In this document: in pieces, positions 59,530-64,000 of the stretch
Position numbering within the stretch: the first letter of the stretch is position 1
Layout: every line of letters starts with the position of its first letter
Assembly: GCF_002179635.1 (NCBI RefSeq)
Contig: NZ_NFOE01000036.1
Span: 62,001-126,000 of the forward strand
DNA length: 64,000 nucleotides
Direction: 5' to 3'
Source of the DNA: Campylobacter jejuni
GTDB lineage: Bacteria; Campylobacterota; Campylobacteria; Campylobacterales; Campylobacteraceae
The notes under the pieces: model-generated
What the model was told of the DNA's origin: nothing
Databases searched by the model: none
The model's input: only the letters and a program-made list of their open reading frames with translations
Made by a program: the position numbers and the translations under genes

Positions 59530-62500
59530 TATTTGCCTTCAATGATTTTTATTTCTTCTTCGTTTAGGTTGTAAAGTTTATAAACGATAGAATTTATTTT
59601 GTCTTCTTGGGTTTTGGTGTCTGCTTTTTTGTCTTGTTCTTTTAAAACTAAAATCTCATCGACTAAGCTTATAAGCTCGTTTGCTAGTTTTTCATTTTTA
59701 GAATTTATTTTTGGTATAGGAAATTTTTCTACATATTGATTTGATAATAAAAAACCTTTATCTGAATACAAATGCCCGATATTTTTAAAATAATAAAATA
59801 TCAAACTAGAATTTAAAAATCCCAAAAGATATTTAAGTTCATTTTTAGAATTTCCTACCATAAAAGCCATAGAATCCAATAAAACACGCTCGTTTTCTAA
59901 AATAAAACTCGGTTCTTGGGTTACTCTTTGCCAGCCTATCTTTTCTTTTTCAAATTCTTGATAATAATTTGCTCCCCATCTTTGCAAACAATACCACTCA
60001 TAACGAATTCCTGTTTCAGCTTTATTTCTATTAGATAATTTTTCTTTATGTGATAATAAGTGATTATATAAGCTCGAATATTGTTCTTTTAAATCTTGTT
60101 CATTTTCTAGCATTGTTTTTGGTTTTTCAACATTTGGAAAATGCCAAGGTATAAATATCACCCAAAGCCCTGCCCATTCATAACTATATCTTTTTATATC
60201 TCTACCGCGTAGCATTTTGCGTATGAGTTTGGCGGTGCGTTCTTTTTCGACTTCATCTTTGCATTTAGTTAAAATTTCATCTCTTTTTTCAGTAGTAATG
60301 ATAAAGGCTTCATTAAGCCCTGTTAAAATTCCACGATATATATTAAGCCCATGCCAGTCTTTAAGCGGAGTGCCGTGCTTTTCTATCTTTGCTTTTAGTG
60401 CATTTGTGCTTTCATCGTTAAAAGTAAAGCATTCTTTGCTTAAAGAATTTTGTGCGATTTTGTTAAAATTTAAAATGCTTTCTATGCTAAAGTCGTTTTC
60501 TTTTAAAAGCTCGGTGTTTGGGGTTAGGTATTTGAAGCTACTATCTTTAGCTTTTGCTTTTTCAAAGCTTAGTATGGAAGTATCTACCGTAGCACTTTCA
60601 AAGACTTTTATACCATTTAGATCGATGTATTCTAAAAGTGTGGTATTTTTGAGTAAAAACTCTCTTAAAGCTTCTCCATAACCTGCTCTTGTGTATTTGT
60701 TTGAAGTGATGAAAGACAAAACACCATTTTGCTTTAGCACATTAAACCCAAGCTCATAAAAGTAAGTATAAATGTCGCTTGTGCCTTTATATACTTTATA
60801 GTTTTTAGCTAAATTTGGCTTTAACTCTTTGATGTCTTCTTGTCTGATGTAAGGTGGGTTACCGATGATGAGATCAAACCCTTTAAAATTCCCGCCCTCA
60901 TCAAGCACTTCGCTAAATTCAAAACGCCATTCAAAAGGATTTGCACTTTCTAAGTCAAATATACTCTCATAAAGCTTTTTAAGCTTTTTAAATTCTTTCT
61001 TGGCAGCACTTTCATCAAAGTCAAATTCAAACATATTTTTAGAGAAAAATGCTCTAAAATTCTCATCTTTTTCATCTTGTGCTAAAAAATCGCCGTATTT
61101 TTTAGAGTATTCATTAGCGCCGTTGGTAAGCTGCTTGATCTCTTTGGCAAATTTGTCTTTTAAGCAGAAATTTTTAAAAGACTCTTTGAGGTTTTTGATC
61201 TCTTTTGCGATGAGAGTTTTATCAGTGTAAAAGCCTTCTTTGTAGTCTTTGACTATGCGTTTGTATTTATCCATGCGTTCTTTGATGTTGGGGTAGTGAA
61301 AAAGGCTTTTGTGAATTTCAAAGTAGCTTATTAAAGAATTCCCGCATTTTATGTTGATGTCGATATTTGGTAGGGTTTTAAGATCATGATAGTTTGCATC
61401 ATCAAAGCTTTCATAAAAGCTGTGTTTTAAAAGCTCTATCCAAAGCCTTAGTTTAGTGATCTCGCATGAGTTTGGGTTGATATCCACTCCAAAAAGGTTG
61501 TTTTCTATGATGAGTTTTTTGCGCTCGAAAAGTTCTTTTTGACAAAGGTGGGTTTTGTCTTTGTCAAAATCAGGGCGTTTATATTCTAAAAACTGACCTT
61601 TGTGATTTTGCACTAAAATTTCATCATTTTGCACGCTTAGGTAAAAGTCCTCTTCAAACAAGCCAAGCTCATAATGTACCATAAGCATGGCATTTAAAGC
61701 TGAAACTAAAAAATGCCCACTTCCCACCGCAGGATCGCAAATGCGTATGGAATTTAGCAAAGCTAGTTTTTGCTCTTGAGGAATTTTTTCTTGGCGTAGC
61801 TGGGTTCTTAGCTCGCTTAGCTTGGTGGCATTTAGCTTAAAAGTATGGTTAAACTTATCTAGCACGACTTTTTCTATGCTTGTTTTACACATGTATGAAG
61901 TGATAAAACTTGGGGTATAAAAACTACCTTCTTTGTAGCCATTTAGTTTTTCAAAGACATTTCCCAAAACGCTTGAGTTGATGAGTTCTTTTTGTTTGAT
62001 GAGTTCTTCGCTTTGCTCATCTGCTCCAAAATCAAAGCTGTCTAAAAACTCAAACAAATACTCAAGCAAACCTACTTTGCCTTTTTTGCTTTTGCCTTTG
62101 TCATCTTTTAACTGCGTGTGCGGGTGGTACTCTAGTAAAGCGTCATTTTCCAAAGCAGCGATTTCTAGTGTGGTTTTTTCGATGGCTTGTTTTTCAAAAA
62201 GCGATGAATTTAAATAAGGCAAATAGCTAAATTTACTCTGCGTCCTTGTGTGTTTTTCTTTAGCTAAGATATCAAAGAAAAGATGTGAAAGGGTAGTAAA
62301 ATTTGGAATTTTTTCATAGTTTAGAAATTTAAGGGTTTTATCATCATTAAATCTAACTAAATTAGACTCGATAAGCTTTAAAAATAAAATGCGGTTTAGC
62401 CAAAGTATGATGAATTTTAACACCTCTTCAAAGTTATGCTTTGGAAGCTTGCTCGCTATGAGATGATAAAGTGTGCCTTGGGCTTGTTTGCTTTGCTCAC

Positions 62501-63314
62501 TTTGTGTGATGATGAATTTAGAAAGCTGTTTGCTCTCGCTTAAACCTAGGATGTACAAAAGCTCTTTATAGAATGCGTTGTTTAGTGAGTTTGCGTCATT
62601 TGGGCTAAATTCATTTAGCAAAAAGTCTCTATGAAAGGTTTTAAAAATGCTTGCTAGATTTTTGAAATTTGACTTTTGCTTGTCTTTTAAAAAGGCTAAA
62701 TCGATGAAAAAGCCTTTTAAGCTTTCTTTGGAATTTTCTATAAGCTTGCTTGCTTCTTTGTAAAATTCATCAGTGTTGCCTTTAAAAAGTGAATTTGGGC
62801 TTTGAAATTCTTCAAAAAGCTTTTTAAAGCTTGTGTTTTTATAAAAAAGCTCTTCAAATTCACTAGCTTTGAAAATGTAGAATTTATAAAAGTCTGTGAT
62901 GATGATAAATTTCAAACTAAAGCTATGCTCTCTGTTTCTAAAATAATACAAAATGGCTTCATGCAAGGCTTTGGAATTTGGCTTTGCGTGGATGATGAAT
63001 TCTTTTGAGTTGGGCTTTTTAGCTTCGATGAGAACTTCTAAGTCTTTGCTAAGCTCATCTTTAGCAATGGCTAAATCAATCTCGCTTTTGCCTTTTTGCT
63101 TGGTTTTGATGTGGGTTTTGAAATTTAGAGTGGTTAAAAATGGACTAAGTGTGTTAGCTACAAGATAATCTTCATTTTCACTTTGTGAGCTTTCAAGCCT
63201 TTCTAGATACTGCATTAAAGCCTTGCTAAAAGTGTCAAATTCATTTTGTGTAATTTGCTTTTTGCGGTAGTAGGGGTTGAAAAAATCTTTTTCATTTAGC
63301 AAAGTAAAGTGCAT
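59529..63314 (-). CDS. Type IIG restriction-modification enzyme
   Basis: One polypeptide of 1261 residues with nuclease, methyltransferase and specificity parts. The PD-(D/E)XK nuclease site is near the N-terminus: Asp80, then Glu97-x-Lys99 (IEAKK). Adenine methyltransferase motif I DPAVGSGHF starts at Asp527 and motif IV NPPY is at 819-822. The C-terminal TaqI-like target-recognition region (from about 1000, DWHGLNIYRGILTG, LYSDKGFLLSNQYVEKFPIP) follows. Length and layout resemble Campylobacter enzymes such as Cj0690c. No separate methylase or specificity gene is present. No long G/C tract suggests phase variation. AAAGG precedes the ATG at 63314. Confidence 0.92.
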   Translation of the reverse strand: MHFTLLNEKDFFNPYYRKKQITQNEFDTFSKALMQYLERLESSQSENEDYLVANTLSPFLTTLNFKTHIKTKQKGKSEIDLAIAKDELSKDLEVLIEAKKPNSKEFIIHAKPNSKALHEAILYYFRNREHSFSLKFIIITDFYKFYIFKASEFEELFYKNTSFKKLFEEFQSPNSLFKGNTDEFYKEASKLIENSKESLKGFFIDLAFLKDKQKSNFKNLASIFKTFHRDFLLNEFSPNDANSLNNAFYKELLYILGLSESKQLSKFIITQSEQSKQAQGTLYHLIASKLPKHNFEEVLKFIILWLNRILFLKLIESNLVRFNDDKTLKFLNYEKIPNFTTLSHLFFDILAKEKHTRTQSKFSYLPYLNSSLFEKQAIEKTTLEIAALENDALLEYHPHTQLKDDKGKSKKGKVGLLEYLFEFLDSFDFGADEQSEELIKQKELINSSVLGNVFEKLNGYKEGSFYTPSFITSYMCKTSIEKVVLDKFNHTFKLNATKLSELRTQLRQEKIPQEQKLALLNSIRICDPAVGSGHFLVSALNAMLMVHYELGLFEEDFYLSVQNDEILVQNHKGQFLEYKRPDFDKDKTHLCQKELFERKKLIIENNLFGVDINPNSCEITKLRLWIELLKHSFYESFDDANYHDLKTLPNIDINIKCGNSLISYFEIHKSLFHYPNIKERMDKYKRIVKDYKEGFYTDKTLIAKEIKNLKESFKNFCLKDKFAKEIKQLTNGANEYSKKYGDFLAQDEKDENFRAFFSKNMFEFDFDESAAKKEFKKLKKLYESIFDLESANPFEWRFEFSEVLDEGGNFKGFDLIIGNPPYIRQEDIKELKPNLAKNYKVYKGTSDIYTYFYELGFNVLKQNGVLSFITSNKYTRAGYGEALREFLLKNTTLLEYIDLNGIKVFESATVDTSILSFEKAKAKDSSFKYLTPNTELLKENDFSIESILNFNKIAQNSLSKECFTFNDESTNALKAKIEKHGTPLKDWHGLNIYRGILTGLNEAFIITTEKRDEILTKCKDEVEKERTAKLIRKMLRGRDIKRYSYEWAGLWVIFIPWHFPNVEKPKTMLENEQDLKEQYSSLYNHLLSHKEKLSNRNKAETGIRYEWYCLQRWGANYYQEFEKEKIGWQRVTQEPSFILENERVLLDSMAFMVGNSKNELKYLLGFLNSSLIFYYFKNIGHLYSDKGFLLSNQYVEKFPIPKINSKNEKLANELISLVDEILVLKEQDKKADTKTQEDKINSIVYKLYNLNEEEIKIIEGK

Positions 63315-63527
63315 TTTTAACCTTTATAAAGAATATTTTATATTTTACTAAAATTTACTTTAAAGGATTGAAAAGGCTTTATGAAAATATAAAAAACAAA
63401 TAAATTAAAAATCAATAAAAAATTATTATATAATATTTATTATTGCATTTTTTATATTTTTATACTAAGAAAATTTTAATACTAAAGTTATACAATAAGT
63501 TTATATTAAAAATATCAAGGAGGCAAA
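63315..63527. promoter_or_regulatory. Divergent control region between R-M and cytochrome genes
   Basis: A very AT-rich gap of 213 bases. On the plus strand TATAAT at 63429-63434 and TATACT at 63461-63466 are -10 candidates for the cytochrome gene, with AAGGAGG at 63517-63523 as its ribosome binding site. No gene seen. Confidence 0.5.
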
Positions 63528-64000
63528 ATGGGAAAAATTTTAGTTTTCTGTTTAGCGCTTGTTTCTTTTGTTTGCGCTAAAAATGAATTTTTTACAAGTG
63601 AAGTAAGCTCACTTTACTTAAGCAAAAATGACACAAAAGCTGTTGGTAGATTGCTACCCACAAATCCTTTTGAAGTATTAAAAACTGATGGAAATAAAGT
63701 TTTGGTCAAGATCACAGGCTATGTTAATCCTGCTTCGCCTTCTGTGCTTTATTACAACGATAGTCAAAGAATCATCGTTGCTGCATTTTCTAAAAATACA
63801 AAACTTGATTTTAAAACTTACACTAAAAGTAAAAATGGCAAATGGGATAAAGCTACCATAGAAGTTTGGACTGATAAGAAAGATTTTACAAAAAGCAATA
63901 AAGAAATGTTTATAAAAGCAAAAGAACTTTATATGAATAACTGCGGAATTTGCCATAGTGTTCATAAAGAAAGCGAATTTAGTGCTAATGGCTGGCCTGC
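63528..64000 (+). CDS. Periplasmic monohaem cytochrome c (Cj0265c-like), 3' end beyond window
   Basis: 157 codons are visible. A signal peptide (ILVFCLALVSFVCA) is followed by an SH3-like beta part (SEVSSLYLSKNDTKAVGRLL, FEVLKTDGNKVLVKITGYV) and a second beta region. The haem-binding CGICH is at 139-143 with SVHKESEFSANGW after it. Length and layout match the cytochrome next to the TMAO/DMSO reductase of Campylobacter, its expected electron donor; that reductase would lie beyond the right edge. Partner identity is inferred. Confidence 0.85.
   Translation, partial: MGKILVFCLALVSFVCAKNEFFTSEVSSLYLSKNDTKAVGRLLPTNPFEVLKTDGNKVLVKITGYVNPASPSVLYYNDSQRIIVAAFSKNTKLDFKTYTKSKNGKWDKATIEVWTDKKDFTKSNKEMFIKAKELYMNNCGICHSVHKESEFSANGWP

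Noticed and set aside
60217-60681. Long plus-strand frames opposite the R-M gene (also 61000-61230 and 62953-63168)
   Set aside because: They are antisense to conserved motifs of the R-M enzyme and Ser/Phe/Leu-rich in the manner of shadow translations.
57484-63314. Phase-variable homopolymer tract in the R-M or pentapeptide gene
   Set aside because: Campylobacter contingency genes carry G or C runs of eight or more; none is visible in either gene, only short A/T runs common to the whole window.
1-64000. CRISPR array, tRNA or rRNA genes, insertion sequences, prophage
   Set aside because: I saw no regularly spaced repeats, no clover-leaf or ribosomal sequence and no transposase, integrase or phage structural motif. 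Small RNAs without obvious structure could have been missed.

Overview
The window is AT-rich chromosomal DNA of a Campylobacter, most likely of the C. lari group. Gene content and many local gene orders are those of C. jejuni as I remember them: fabZ-lpxA-clpX-mreB-mreC-carB, trxB-trxA-yraN-hom-alaC, moaA-queE-queD, pflA-nuoN..nuoA, and a nikZYXWV-type transporter. The blocks are joined differently. A BCCT osmolyte transporter, a catalase-like protein and a secreted asparaginase are extra genes. No rRNA, tRNA, CRISPR array or complete insertion sequence was seen. No gene-free stretch reaches 300 bases.

Layout. 1-1664: chemoreceptor cut by the left edge. 1850-2884: secreted Ntn-type asparaginase. 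2881-13748, minus strand: YrdC/TsaC-like protein and carB; a periplasmic catalase-like protein; the envelope cluster mreC-mreB-clpX-lpxA-fabZ; queH, bcp and a tautomerase. 13846-16922, plus strand: ilvE, an SPFH membrane protein and two paralogous DUF2393-type membrane proteins. 16926-20791, minus: purF, dapB, a PepSY-like periplasmic protein with a hairpin over its ribosome binding site, trxB and trxA. 20842-32576, minus: tightly packed housekeeping genes (yraN, hom, alaC, a RodZ-like protein, RNA methyltransferases, rpmE, queD, queE, moaA, a menaquinone prenyltransferase). 32646-33515: miaA. 33512-35875: pflA. 35895-49306: the 14-gene complex I operon, with two small Campylobacter-type proteins in place of NuoE and NuoF. 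49426-54102: nickel-type ABC importer. 54144-56087: BCCT transporter.

56.1-63.3 kb is an accessory, defence-like region. A type IIG restriction-modification enzyme is coupled by a TAATG overlap to a membrane protein carrying pentapeptide repeats. The last codons of that gene are duplicated about 1.3 kb downstream, next to a terminator. Between the two copies lies a two-gene unit: a Panacea/DUF4065 (SocA-like) protein that seems to start at ATA, and a coiled-coil protein with C-terminal membrane helices. I read this as a toxin-antitoxin or abortive-infection module that inserted at the 3' end of the pentapeptide gene. The three differences between the 25-base copies are all silent for the encoded peptide, as expected when an element restores its target gene.

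After this region the window ends inside a plus-strand periplasmic monohaem cytochrome c like the one beside the TMAO/DMSO reductase gene of Campylobacter. Working together are the complex I, menaquinone and cytochrome genes (respiration), queH/queD/queE (queuosine), mreBC with the RodZ-like protein and lpxA/fabZ (envelope), and trxA/trxB/bcp with the catalase-like protein (redox defence). Gene names marked as C. jejuni equivalents rest on remembered synteny and on motifs, not on a search.
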